DNA from: Gemmatimonadota bacterium
GTDB taxonomy: Bacteria > Gemmatimonadota > Gemmatimonadetes > Longimicrobiales > Longimicrobiaceae
DNA: 19,340 nt
Direction: 5' to 3'
Assembly: GCA_019348475.1 (NCBI GenBank)
Contig: JAHWJJ010000017.1
Location: 1 to 19,340, forward strand
Shown here: one piece after another, positions 1-6,921 of the stretch
Numbering within the stretch: position 1 is the first letter of the stretch
How the letters are laid out: every line of letters starts with the position of its first letter
Program-made: the position numbers and the translations under genes
The notes under the pieces: model-generated
Database searches by the model: none
What the model saw: only the letters and a program-made list of their open reading frames with translations
What the model was told of the DNA's origin: nothing

Positions 1-4
1 CGGT

Positions 5-745
5 CTAGCCCATGCCGATGATGATCGCACTCTTCGTGAGCATCGCCGGATCCATCCGCTTGATCGCGCCGAGCACCGAGATGCTGCGCCAGTACCGCGC
101 CCCCGGACGCACCGGCTTCATCAGCCGCTCGACCGTGTCCACGTTGTGGGCGAAGATCTCCGGCTTCGCCTCCACCACCGTACGGACCGCCTCCTCGTTG
201 CCCCGGAAGTCCGGCGTCAGTACCTCGACGGAGCAGCCGGGGACGCGGCGGTGGATCTCCCGAATCGTATCGGCGAAGACTTGCGCGCCGCCGTCAGCTA
301 GCTCGTCGCGGTTCACCGAGGTGATCACCGCATGCTCGAGCCCCATCGCCTCCACGCTGTCGGCGACTCGCCGCGGCTCGTCGAGATCCAGCTCCGTCGG
401 CAGCCCGTGCGCGACCGCGCAGTACTTGCACGCGCGCGTGCACACGTCGCCCAGGATGATGAACGTCGCCGTACCGCTCTCCCAGCACTCGCCGATGTTC
501 GGGCAGTGCGCTTCCTCGCAGACCGTGTGCAGCCCCTGCGAGCGCATCAGGCTCTGCAGCCGCAGGTAGTTGGGCCCGCCCGGCGCCCGCACCTTCAGCC
601 ACTCGGGCTTGCGCGCGCGGTGGCTGACCGGTTCGCTGCCGTCGGGGCGCGGCAGGTTTACGGTGCCCTTGCTCTTGACGACCCCGTTGTCCTTGCCCCC
701 CGGCGCGTAGCCGCGCTGCGGTGCCTCGGGCGCCTGGATGCTCAT
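5..745 (-). pseudogene. lipA: Lipoyl synthase (LipA), truncated by an in-frame amber codon
   Basis: LipA is a radical-SAM enzyme that inserts two sulfurs into protein-bound octanoyl chains to make lipoate. The 246-residue product shows the auxiliary-cluster cysteines C76, C81 and C87 (CEEAHCPNIGEC) and the radical-SAM cysteines C102, C106 and C109 (CTRACKYC). The start is ATG at 745 with the SD-like GAGGGA about 3 nt upstream. The reading frame ends at TAG (5-7) directly after ...IIIGMG, and the next codon is ACC. Family members continue G-x-G-E-T-D here, so GAG has apparently become TAG. About 60 C-terminal residues would be lost, including the Arg-Ser-Ser motif whose serine ligates the auxiliary cluster in characterised LipA. 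It could be a pseudogene, a sequencing error or a suppressed stop. The identity is secure; the functional state is uncertain. Confidence 0.85.
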
Positions 746-747
746 AT

Positions 748-753
748 TCCCTC
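748..753 (-). promoter_or_regulatory. Ribosome binding site of lipA
   Basis: GAGGGA on the minus strand lies just ahead of the ATG at 745. It supports that start over any upstream extension. Confidence 0.55.
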
Positions 754-898
754 AGAAGTGCGCGGGGCACCGGCCCCGCCCTGGCTCGTTGTGCGAACGC
801 GGGGCGGAGCGCGCCCGCGGCTCCACCCCGTCTTGTGCGCGAGCCCGGCCGTGGCGCCCGCAATCCGTGGGCCGGGCCGGGGGTCATGCGAACCGCAC

Positions 899-927
899 AA
901 GTTAGTTCGTGGCACGGCGAAAGGCAA
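899..927 (-). promoter_or_regulatory. Candidate sigma-70-type promoter for lipA
   Basis: On the minus strand TTGCCT (922-927) and TAACTT (899-904) are separated by exactly 17 bp. The hexamers match the -35 and -10 consensus at 4 of 6 positions each. Transcription would start near 892 and give a leader of about 145 nt before lipA. This is seen by inspection only; in GC-rich DNA such matches are less frequent but still occur by chance. Confidence 0.35.
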
Positions 928-1059
928 ACCTCGACCCTCCATTCTGAGCCACGCTCACGTGGGAAGACGCGGGAGGAAACGAACGGGTCGCGGGCTGGCT
1001 CATTCCAGATCGCCAGACACAGTCTGGAATGGGTGACGAACCCTGTCGTTCGTCGCAGT

Positions 1060-1350
1060 TCAAAGCGGTTGATCTTTCGTTCCCCCGAGTGCGTCGGGGC
1101 GAAGGCCCCGAGGCCCTTCAGGATCAGCGGTCCGCGAGAAGCCGGCGTGGTGGCGCAGGCGGTAGCTGTTGCCGCGGACGTTGACGATGTGGCAGTGGTG
1201 CAGGAGGCGGTGATGAGCGCCGCCGCCATCACCTCGTCCTGGGCGCTGAGCAGAAAACGGGAGAAGGAAGACGACCGCTCGCCCGTGCTGATCAGGGACA
1301 AGATCAGGAGCGAGTTCGACGTGTTCCGGTCGGGAACGACGCTGTACGAC
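1060..1350 (-). pseudogene. Decayed IS21-type IstB C-terminus
   Basis: IstB is the AAA+ helper ATPase of IS21-family transposons. Two adjacent minus-strand frames read like the end of IstB. One frame (about 1210-1350) gives SSFSRFLLSAQDEVMAAALI. After a frameshift near 1208-1220 the next frame gives LLHHCHIVNVRGNSYRLRHH, a very typical IstB C-terminal signature, then about 30 residues to TGA at 1060-1062. No IstA, AAA+ Walker region or terminal repeats are present, so only the tail survives. The left boundary of similarity is approximate. Identity rests on motif recognition, not on a search. Confidence 0.6.
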
Positions 1351-1376
1351 TGAGGGGATGGTGATACGAAAGCAGA

Positions 1377-1436
1377 GCGGCTGACTAGCCGCACCCGACG
1401 GTGAGGCAGAGCCCGGGGGCTCTTGTCGTCAGCCGC
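1377..1436. repeat. Nested and alternative inverted repeats (possible structured RNA or terminator)
   Basis: GCGGCTGAC (1377-1385) pairs perfectly with GTCAGCCGC (1428-1436). The same left arm can instead pair GCGGCT with AGCCGC (1387-1392). Inside lies a second perfect stem, AGAGCCC-GG-GGGCTCT (1408-1423). The element is 54 nt downstream of the stop of the minus-strand gene 1490-1822, so it may serve as its terminator, although no T-run follows. It could also be the remains of an IS end. Confidence 0.45.
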
Positions 1437-1489
1437 ATACAAATACACCTGCCTTGTGCCCCACAAGCTAACCGCGCCCGCCCGCACTC

Positions 1490-1822
1490 TCAGGATGCCC
1501 GTCGCGCGCCGAATTCTGGCTCCGGCCCGGCTGCCGCCGTGCCCCGATCATCCGGCAGCGGCACCCCGGAGGGCAGGGAGGTGCCGCCTGCGTTCTCCAC
1601 GGGAAAGTACAGGTTGCGGCTGGCGTGGCCCACGTACGTCTCCAGGAACGCACGGACGTCGCGCATGCTCTGCGCCTCCCACACGCACACCGCGTGGGAA
1701 CCGTCGGGGGTGGGAAAGCAGTGGTGCAGCGTGAGGAGATCCGTCTGCGCCGGCAGCGCGTGCCGGACGGCCGACCAGAAGGTCTGCACGTCGCTTACGT
1801 AGTGCTCCACCAGCACGAACAT
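1490..1822 (-). CDS. Unrecognised 110-aa protein, probable ferredoxin-like alpha/beta fold
   Basis: I do not recognise the family. The protein begins MFVLVEHYVSDVQTFWSA and shows alternating strand and helix segments (FVLVEHYV, LLTLHHCFPTPDGSHAVCVWEA, VRAFLETYVGHASRNLYFPV) that resemble small dimeric alpha/beta-barrel proteins such as monooxygenase-like domains. The last 30 residues are Pro/Gly/Ala-rich and probably disordered. ATG at 1822 is preceded by GGAGG with 7-nt spacing, which argues against the long in-frame upstream extension that would run into repeat DNA. A GTG codon immediately before the ATG is an alternative start. No catalytic motif is evident and no function is assigned. Confidence 0.7.
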   Translation of the reverse strand: MFVLVEHYVSDVQTFWSAVRHALPAQTDLLTLHHCFPTPDGSHAVCVWEAQSMRDVRAFLETYVGHASRNLYFPVENAGGTSLPSGVPLPDDRGTAAAGPEPEFGARRAS

Positions 1823-1924
1823 CACCGCGCCTCCGCCGGGGTGGGAAATGCGTTCCCTCGCCGCCGCGGTACGCTCCTGCAAAAAGCGGGACCACGGCAG
1901 GACGTAATCGCGGCGTCCGCACCA

Positions 1925-2081
1925 GGAGCGAATGAATTCGCCGCTGGAAATTCGCGACGTCCGCCTTCGCGGACCGCTCCTGCCGCACGCTGAGAGAATG
2001 CTCAGCCCCGCGCACCCCTCGCCGTTGAAGGCCCGCGCAGTTTGCGGGGCCTTCCGCTGTCGTGGCGGCGGCTTCAGCCGC
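1925..2081. repeat. Intergenic direct repeat, copy A
   Basis: A 157-bp unit that recurs as copy B 202 bp downstream. It starts with the dyad GCGAAT-GA-ATTCGC (1928-1941), then a hairpin GTCCGC-CTTC-GCGGAC (1959-1974), a stem built on GGCCCGCG...GCGGGGCC, and it ends with GCGGC-GGCTTCA-GCCGC. The middle (about 1990-2018) differs between copies. The offset of 202 bp is not a multiple of three and the frames do not agree, so the repeat is not coding. It resembles REP-like or small non-autonomous elements. Confidence 0.75.
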
Positions 2082-2126
2082 GCCGGCGCGAGGCTGCCGT
2101 GCTGCACCGGACGCCGAGCCCGCGCC

Positions 2127-2282
2127 GGAGCGAATGAATTCGCCGCTGGAAATTCGCGATGTCCGCCTGCGCGGACCGCTCCTGCCGCGCGCCGGGTGGA
2201 GTGCACATCCGCCGCGCCCCCGCCGTTGAAGCCCCGCGGGGTTTGCGGGGCTTTCCGCTGTCGTTGCGGCGGCTTCAGCCGC
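2127..2282. repeat. Intergenic direct repeat, copy B
   Basis: Same architecture as copy A and nearly gapless with it (start offset 202, end offset 201). The first 32 bases are identical except at the very end. The hairpin loop changes from CTTC to CTGC while the GTCCGC/GCGGAC stem is kept, and the central stem is GCCCCGC...GCGGGGC. Both copies sit between the 5' side of the gene at 1822 and the 3' end of the DhaL/DegV gene. Confidence 0.75.
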
Positions 2283-2372
2283 TCGCACGCGGGGAGATCG
2301 CGCACGGCCAGCGACGAGGCGCGGGGTCTCAAAGCGTCCTCCGCGAGCGGCCGCGGGAGATGGACCTGCGGG

Positions 2373-4199
2373 TCAGTCCTCCACCACGTAGGCGATGCCC
2401 CAGGCCCCCTCGCCGGCGTGCGTGCCGATGATGGGCGTGCCGGGCGCCGTCACCACGTCCACGGCGTCGCCGTAGCGCTTGCGGATCTCGTCGGTTACCG
2501 GCTCCAGCATCTCCGGCGCGGCCACGTGCATGATGCCGATGCGCAGCTTCTTCGTCCCCCTGGGCACCTTCTTCTCCAGGATCTCCAGCATCTTCGGCAC
2601 CATGTTCTTGCGGCCGCGGACCCGGTCGATGGGGACCAGCTTGCCGGTGTCGTCCACGTCCAGCACGGGTTTGATGTCCAGCAGGCTCCCCAGCCACGCC
2701 TTTCCGCGCCCCACCCGCCCCGACGCCAGCGCGCGCTCGAAGGTGTCCAGGACGATGAAGAAGCCGGATTTGCGCCGCACGCGCTCCAGCTCCGCCAGGA
2801 TGCGCGCCGGCTCCCAGCCAAGCTCGCCCAGCTCGCTGGCCTTGAGCGCCAGCAGCCCCTGCAGCAGCGAGCCCCCCTTGCTGTCGAACAGGTGCACGGG
2901 CACCTCGCCGGGGCCGCGGTGCTTGAGGGCGGCCTGGGCCGAGGCGTACGTCCCCGAGAGCGCGGAGGAAAGGAGCACCGCCACCACGTTCTCCCCCTCC
3001 TCCGACGCGCGGCGAAAGCCTTCCAGGAACGCGGCGGGGGCGGGCTGCGAGGTGCTGGGGTGGGCGCCCTGCTTCAGCTGGTCCACGAACTCCTCGGCCG
3101 AGATGTCCAGCCGGTCGCGCAGCACCCGGTCTTCGAAGATCAGGTTAAGCGGCACCAGGTGCATGCCGTGCGCGCGCACGATCTCGTCCGGCAGGTCGCA
3201 GGCGGTGTCGGTCACCACGCTCACCGGATGGCGGGCCAGCGTCATGTGCCCCGCCGCCGCGCGCGCCGCCACCGCGTGCTGCGCGTGCATGTCTTCGGCC
3301 TTGTGCGACGCCAGCCGGCCAAAGCCGCGCAGATAGGTGAACACCTCCTCCGGCTGGTCGGTGTGCACGTGCACCTTCAGCATGTCGCCGCTGCGGATCA
3401 CCACCAGCGAATCGCCCCGCTCGCGCAGCCAGCCGCGCACCACGTCCTGCTCCGGCAGCCCGTCGCCGCGCACCAGCGCCTCGGTGCAGAAGCGGTACTG
3501 CTCCTCCGCCGCGTAGTCGGCCTCGGCCGCGGCGAACACGGCGGGCTCGGCGTCGTACTCCGGCGTCTCGTCCAGCGCCACCAGCGGGTCCCCCGAAAGG
3601 TAGCCGGAGATCCCCTCCAGGATGTGGACGAACCCCTTGGCCCCCGCGTCCACCACCCCGCGCGCCTTGAGGACGGGGAGCAGCTCGGGGGTGTTGGCCA
3701 GCGCCTCGCGCGCCTTTACCAGCAGCCGTTCGAACAGCACCACGAAGTCCGAGTCCTGCAGGCGCTCGGCTTCGTCGGCGATGGCGCGCATGATGGTGAT
3801 CATGGTGCCCTCGACCGGCTTTTCCAGCGCCCGGTACACGTGCTCGGTGGCGCTGCGCAGCACCTGGCCGAACTCGCCCACCCCCAGCCGCGCGCGGTCG
3901 CCGATGGCGTCGGCCAGGCCCAGCAGAAAGTGCGAGAGGATCATCCCGCAGTTGCCGCGCGCGCCCATGATCCCCGCCTCCGCCGCCGCCCGGGCCACCG
4001 CGCCCAGCGAGGGGTCGGTGTTGCGGCGCAGCTGGTCGGCGATGGCCCCTACCGTCAGCGCCAGGTTGGTGCCCGTGTCGCCGTCGGGGACGGGGAACAC
4101 GTTGATGCGGTTGAGGTCCGCGCGGTGCCGGTTCACGTACTCCGACGCCATGATCAGGGCGCCGCGCAGGCCGGTGCCGTCCAGGTGTGTGGTATTCAT
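2373..4199 (-). CDS. DhaL-like kinase fused to DegV lipid-binding protein (FakA-FakB-like)
   Basis: The 608-residue protein joins two functions usually on separate chains in Firmicutes: FakA, which phosphorylates fatty acids, and FakB, which presents them. Residues 1-200 form a DhaL/DAK2 domain with the nucleotide/Mg signature NVFPVPDGDTGTN (33-45). Residues 205-320 resemble the FakA middle domain and keep the zinc-type ligands C238 (FCTE), H277 and H279 (KVHVHT). Residues 325-608 are a DegV fold with TSQPAP, SSALSGTY, GRVGRGKAWLGSLLDIKPVL and a C-terminal THAGEGAWGIAYV. The chosen ATG has no SD; TACTGT ends 6 nt before it, so leaderless transcription is possible. M17 is an alternative start. 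It is divergent from nfo. The lipid substrate is inferred from family knowledge. Confidence 0.88.
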   Translation of the reverse strand: MNTTHLDGTGLRGALIMASEYVNRHRADLNRINVFPVPDGDTGTNLALTVGAIADQLRRNTDPSLGAVARAAAEAGIMGARGNCGMILSHFLLGLADAIGDRARLGVGEFGQVLRSATEHVYRALEKPVEGTMITIMRAIADEAERLQDSDFVVLFERLLVKAREALANTPELLPVLKARGVVDAGAKGFVHILEGISGYLSGDPLVALDETPEYDAEPAVFAAAEADYAAEEQYRFCTEALVRGDGLPEQDVVRGWLRERGDSLVVIRSGDMLKVHVHTDQPEEVFTYLRGFGRLASHKAEDMHAQHAVAARAAAGHMTLARHPVSVVTDTACDLPDEIVRAHGMHLVPLNLIFEDRVLRDRLDISAEEFVDQLKQGAHPSTSQPAPAAFLEGFRRASEEGENVVAVLLSSALSGTYASAQAALKHRGPGEVPVHLFDSKGGSLLQGLLALKASELGELGWEPARILAELERVRRKSGFFIVLDTFERALASGRVGRGKAWLGSLLDIKPVLDVDDTGKLVPIDRVRGRKNMVPKMLEILEKKVPRGTKKLRIGIMHVAAPEMLEPVTDEIRKRYGDAVDVVTAPGTPIIGTHAGEGAWGIAYVVED

Positions 4200-4434
4200 A
4201 CGGAAACAGTAGCGTTCGGCGGGCGCGGGGGCCAGAGAGCACTCAGGTGGGCGGGTCTCCCGAACCGTGCCGGCGGCGGCTGGCGGCCATGGAGACGCCG
4301 CAACCTGCACCCCCCGCACACTCGCCTGCAAGGTGCGGGCACGAAAACTTCACGGTGCCCCCCTCGCGCGGACGGCGGCGGCGCGACAGCTTTCCGCCGC
4401 GGTGCCATCCCCTCGATCCAGCGAACGGTCAGCG

Positions 4435-5337
4435 ATGCCCCAGCAGCACTTCATCGGCGCACACACCGTCGACAACGGTGGGCTGCACATGACGGCCCTG
4501 CGCGCCGGCAGCGCGGGAATGCGGGCGCTGCAGTGCTTTACCGCCATCCCCCGCTTCTACGGCGACAAGTCCAGCATCAAGCCCGAGCGGGTGGAGCGGT
4601 TCCAGAAGGCGCTGAGGGAGGCGGGGATCCGCCCCGAGCACGTGGTGGTCCACGCCGCCTACGTCCTGAGCGTGGCCACCGCCGAGCCGGACAAGTGGGA
4701 GCGCGCCGCCGCCGGGCTGGCCAAGGAGATGGAGCGCTCCACTGCCCTGGGCGTGGGCGCCGTCTGCTTTCACCCCGGCTCCGCCACGGACGGTGATCCG
4801 AAGGCCGCCGCCAAACGCGTGGCGAAGGCCATCACGCAGGCGCTGAAGGCGGTGGATGGCCCGACGCGCCTGCTGGTGGAGAACACGGCGGGCGCGGGAA
4901 AGACGGTGGGACGGACGGCGGAGGAGGTGGCCGACATCCTGCGCCACGTTCCCGACGGTGTGCGCGGGCGCACGGGGTACGGCCTGGACACCTGCCACCT
5001 GTTCGCCAGCGGCTGGGCCATCCACGAATCCCAGGCGCGGCAGAAGGAGATCCTGGACGAATGGGAGCAGACGGTGGGCGAAGCGCCCGGCTTCTTTCAC
5101 CTGAACGACAGCGAGGGCGCGTTCGGCAGCAACCGCGACCGGCACGTGCTGCTGGGCGACGGCGGAATCGGGGCCGAGCCGTTCCGCTGGCTGCTGGCGG
5201 ACCCCCGCAGCCGCGGGATCCCGCTGATCCTGGAGACGCCGCAGCAGAACTATGAGATCGCGGACGACGACGCGTCCGCCGACCCGTACGACCTGCGGAT
5301 GATGGAGCTGCTGACCCGCTTCTCGAAGGGAGTGTAA
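4435..5337 (+). CDS. nfo: Deoxyribonuclease IV (endonuclease IV, AP endonuclease)
   Basis: This 300-residue TIM-barrel enzyme cleaves 5' of abasic sites and removes 3' blocking groups in base-excision repair. All the family's three-metal ligand positions I can place are present: H73 (VVHAAY), H113 (CFHPGS), E149 (LLVENT), D185 and H188 (GLDTCH), H222 (FHLNDS), D235 and H237 (DRHVLLGDGGIG) and E267 (LILETP). ATG 4435 begins MPQQHFIGAH, matching the usual N-terminal G-x-H strand; the longer upstream frame is low-complexity. Only a weak SD is visible. It is the first gene of a tight plus-strand cluster, with 4 nt between its stop and the next ATG. Confidence 0.95.
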   Translation: MPQQHFIGAHTVDNGGLHMTALRAGSAGMRALQCFTAIPRFYGDKSSIKPERVERFQKALREAGIRPEHVVVHAAYVLSVATAEPDKWERAAAGLAKEMERSTALGVGAVCFHPGSATDGDPKAAAKRVAKAITQALKAVDGPTRLLVENTAGAGKTVGRTAEEVADILRHVPDGVRGRTGYGLDTCHLFASGWAIHESQARQKEILDEWEQTVGEAPGFFHLNDSEGAFGSNRDRHVLLGDGGIGAEPFRWLLADPRSRGIPLILETPQQNYEIADDDASADPYDLRMMELLTRFSKGV

Positions 5338-5341
5338 GGTG

Positions 5342-5854
5342 ATGCGATGGGCGTTCTCCGCCGCGGCCGTTGCGCTTGCGCCAGCCTGCATGGCCGCCCC
5401 GGTCCCCGGCGCCGCAGGCGATGGATCCGCGGGCGGCCCGGCGCCGGCCGTACGTCCCCGCGGTGCCAGTGGCGGTGCCGTGGAGCAGATGGTGGAGCGG
5501 ATGAACGCGCACCGCCGGTCGGTGCACTGCCCGGACCTGGTGTGGATGCAGGGGGCGGCGGGCGCGGCGCAGGCGCACGCCGACGACATGGCGCGCCGCG
5601 GGTACTTCGCCCACCAGTCGCCGGAGGGGGCGGGGCCCGCGGACCGGCTGCGCGCCCAGGGCGTCGGCTACCGCGCCATGGCCGAGAACATCGCGCACCA
5701 CCCGGGCGCTGCGCGCGAGGTGCTGCAGGGGTGGCTGGCCAGCCCGGGGCACCGGAGCAACCTGGAGCGGTGCACGTACACGCACCACGGCCTTGGGGTG
5801 CGCGAAGGGCGCTGGGTGCACCTGTTCGTCACCCCGGTTTCCGCGGCACCATGA
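5342..5854 (+). CDS. Exported CAP/SCP-domain protein
   Basis: A 170-residue protein of the CAP (SCP/YkwD) superfamily. An N-terminal hydrophobic segment (residues 3-18, ending near a Cys) suggests a Sec signal, possibly a poor lipobox. The CAP domain spans about 46-165, with family positions H79 (QAHADDM), H91 (YFAHQSP), E115 (MAENI) and the GWLASPGHRSNL block at 130-141. C63 and C144 could form a disulfide. GGGAG lies 9 nt before ATG 5342, and a GTG three bases upstream is equally possible. Its stop overlaps the next gene's start (ATGA). The molecular role of bacterial CAP proteins is generally unclear; an envelope location is inferred. Confidence 0.85.
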   Translation: MRWAFSAAAVALAPACMAAPVPGAAGDGSAGGPAPAVRPRGASGGAVEQMVERMNAHRRSVHCPDLVWMQGAAGAAQAHADDMARRGYFAHQSPEGAGPADRLRAQGVGYRAMAENIAHHPGAAREVLQGWLASPGHRSNLERCTYTHHGLGVREGRWVHLFVTPVSAAP

Positions 5855-6123
5855 GCGACGAGATCCGCGCGCGCCGCGAGAACCGGCGCCGCTTTCTGGA
5901 GCACCTGTACCGCTGCTCCGAGGAGCGGAGCACGGAGTACCAGGACGCGTACGAGGTGGCCGACGAGCTGGAGATCGGCCGCCAGGACGCCGAGCGCATC
6001 GTCCGCTACCTGGAGGACCACGGGTTCGTCACCAAGACCGGGCGCACGGGGCTGGTGCTGCGCATCACCGCGCACGGCATCGACCACGTGGAAGCCGCGG
6101 CGACGCGGGAGGAGGACGATTGA
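5851..6123 (+). CDS. Small winged-helix protein (90 aa)
   Basis: A 90-residue, charged, soluble protein. Residues 30-80 look like a winged-helix DNA-binding fold: helix (EYQDAYEVADELEI), recognition-like helix (GRQDAERIVRYLEDHGFV), then a wing (TKTGRTGLVLRITAHG). It starts at ATG 5851 inside the stop of the CAP gene and its TGA overlaps the TTG of the next gene, so it is translationally coupled on both sides. It may regulate this cluster or something else; no effector domain is present. The fold call comes from pattern reading only. Confidence 0.7.
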   Translation: MSDEIRARRENRRRFLEHLYRCSEERSTEYQDAYEVADELEIGRQDAERIVRYLEDHGFVTKTGRTGLVLRITAHGIDHVEAAATREEDD

Positions 6124-6575
6124 TCCTGACGACACTGGCGGACTGCGCCCCGTACCAGGTGCTGGGCCCGCGCATCTCCGCCGGGCTGCGCTGGCTGCGG
6201 GCGATGGACCCCGCCACCTCCGACGGCCGCCACCCGGTGGAGGGCGACGACGTCTTCGCGCTCGTGCAGACGTACGAGACGGTGCCGGGGACGGAGAAGC
6301 GGCTGGAGACCCACGTGCGCCACGTCGACCTGCAGTACGTTGCGGACGGGCACGAGCGCATCCTTCACGCCCCCGCCGCCGCCCTCACCATCGAGACCCC
6401 GTACGACGAGGCGAATGACATCGCCTTCTACGCCGACCCGCCGTTCTGCAGTTCGCTGCTGATGCGCCCCGGCGACCTGGCGATCTTCTTTCCGGACGAT
6501 GCACACAAGCCCGGCTGCATGGCCGGCGCCCGCCACACGGTGAGGAAGGTGGTGGTGAAGGTGCGGCTGGACTGA
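6120..6575 (+). CDS. YhcH/YjgK/YiaL-family cupin (NanQ/TabA-like)
   Basis: A 151-residue DUF386 cupin. Family members include NanQ, a sialic-acid anomerase, and TabA, linked to biofilm; which sugar this one handles cannot be told. Metal-site blocks are visible: ETHVRHVDLQYVADGHE (63-79) with H65 and H68, and FFPDDAHKPG (123-132) with H129. The start is taken as TTG 6120, which sits in a TTGA overlap with the upstream stop and has GGGAGGAGG just before it. The family N-terminus (MILTTLAD) agrees. It is the last gene of the nfo cluster. Confidence 0.87.
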   Translation: MILTTLADCAPYQVLGPRISAGLRWLRAMDPATSDGRHPVEGDDVFALVQTYETVPGTEKRLETHVRHVDLQYVADGHERILHAPAAALTIETPYDEANDIAFYADPPFCSSLLMRPGDLAIFFPDDAHKPGCMAGARHTVRKVVVKVRLD

Positions 6576-6921
6576 GGGTGGAGCCGCCGGCGCTGCGACG
6601 TCGCCGGCCCGCCCGGGCGGACGCGTGGGCGCGGATCGTGGAGCGGCGGCAGGCGATGACTCGAGATCGCCCGCGAGCTTCCCGGGGCGGTGGAGTTCGG
6701 CGCGCGCGATCGAGCCAATGCCGTTGCCGTTCAGCAGTCGAAGCCCCGCGCACTGTCCTCGGACGCGGGGGCGCCGTCCGGCGCTGGAACCCCGGCGGCC
6801 CTCTCCTGGCCGTGAGCGGCGTCAGCCCCATCACTCCATCACTCGATCACTCCATGACGCGGCACGCGCGTTGCCCATCCTCGCGCGTGAAGTGCGAGAA
6901 ACAGCCCGTCCCTGGAGAACC
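6576..6921 (+). other. Gene-free interval between the YhcH-type gene and the next CDS
   Basis: No convincing coding frame. A GC hairpin with a 7-bp stem (CCCCGCG 6744-6750 / CGCGGGG 6764-6770) could end the upstream cluster; its GAAGCCCCGCG arm resembles the central arm of the repeat at 2127-2282. At 6830-6853 there are three octamers of the form ATCACTC followed by C or G. I could not pick out a clear promoter. Confidence 0.4.
6830..6853. repeat. Short octanucleotide array (3 units)
   Basis: ATCACTCC, ATCACTCG and ATCACTCC in tandem. The unit length matches the longer octamer arrays at 16217-16328 and around the M23 gene, but the sequence differs. Confidence 0.6.

Larger units (their letters stand above)
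746..1059. other. Gene-free leader region upstream of lipA
   Basis: No open frame here looks like a real protein on either strand. The stretch holds the candidate lipA promoter and, at 1001-1031, a 9-bp inverted repeat (CATTCCAGA / TCTGGAATG, 13-nt spacer) that lies just beyond the end of the istB relic and could be its terminator or part of an element end. Confidence 0.5.

Noticed and set aside
1823..2332. N-terminal extension of the 110-aa protein into the direct repeats
   Set aside because: The two repeat copies are read in different frames (offset 202 bp), and a good SD supports ATG 1822.
1932..4796. Very long plus-strand open frame opposite the DhaL/DegV gene
   Set aside because: Its product is His/Arg/Gln-rich low-complexity sequence typical of an antisense shadow in GC-rich DNA; the minus-strand gene has clear domain motifs.
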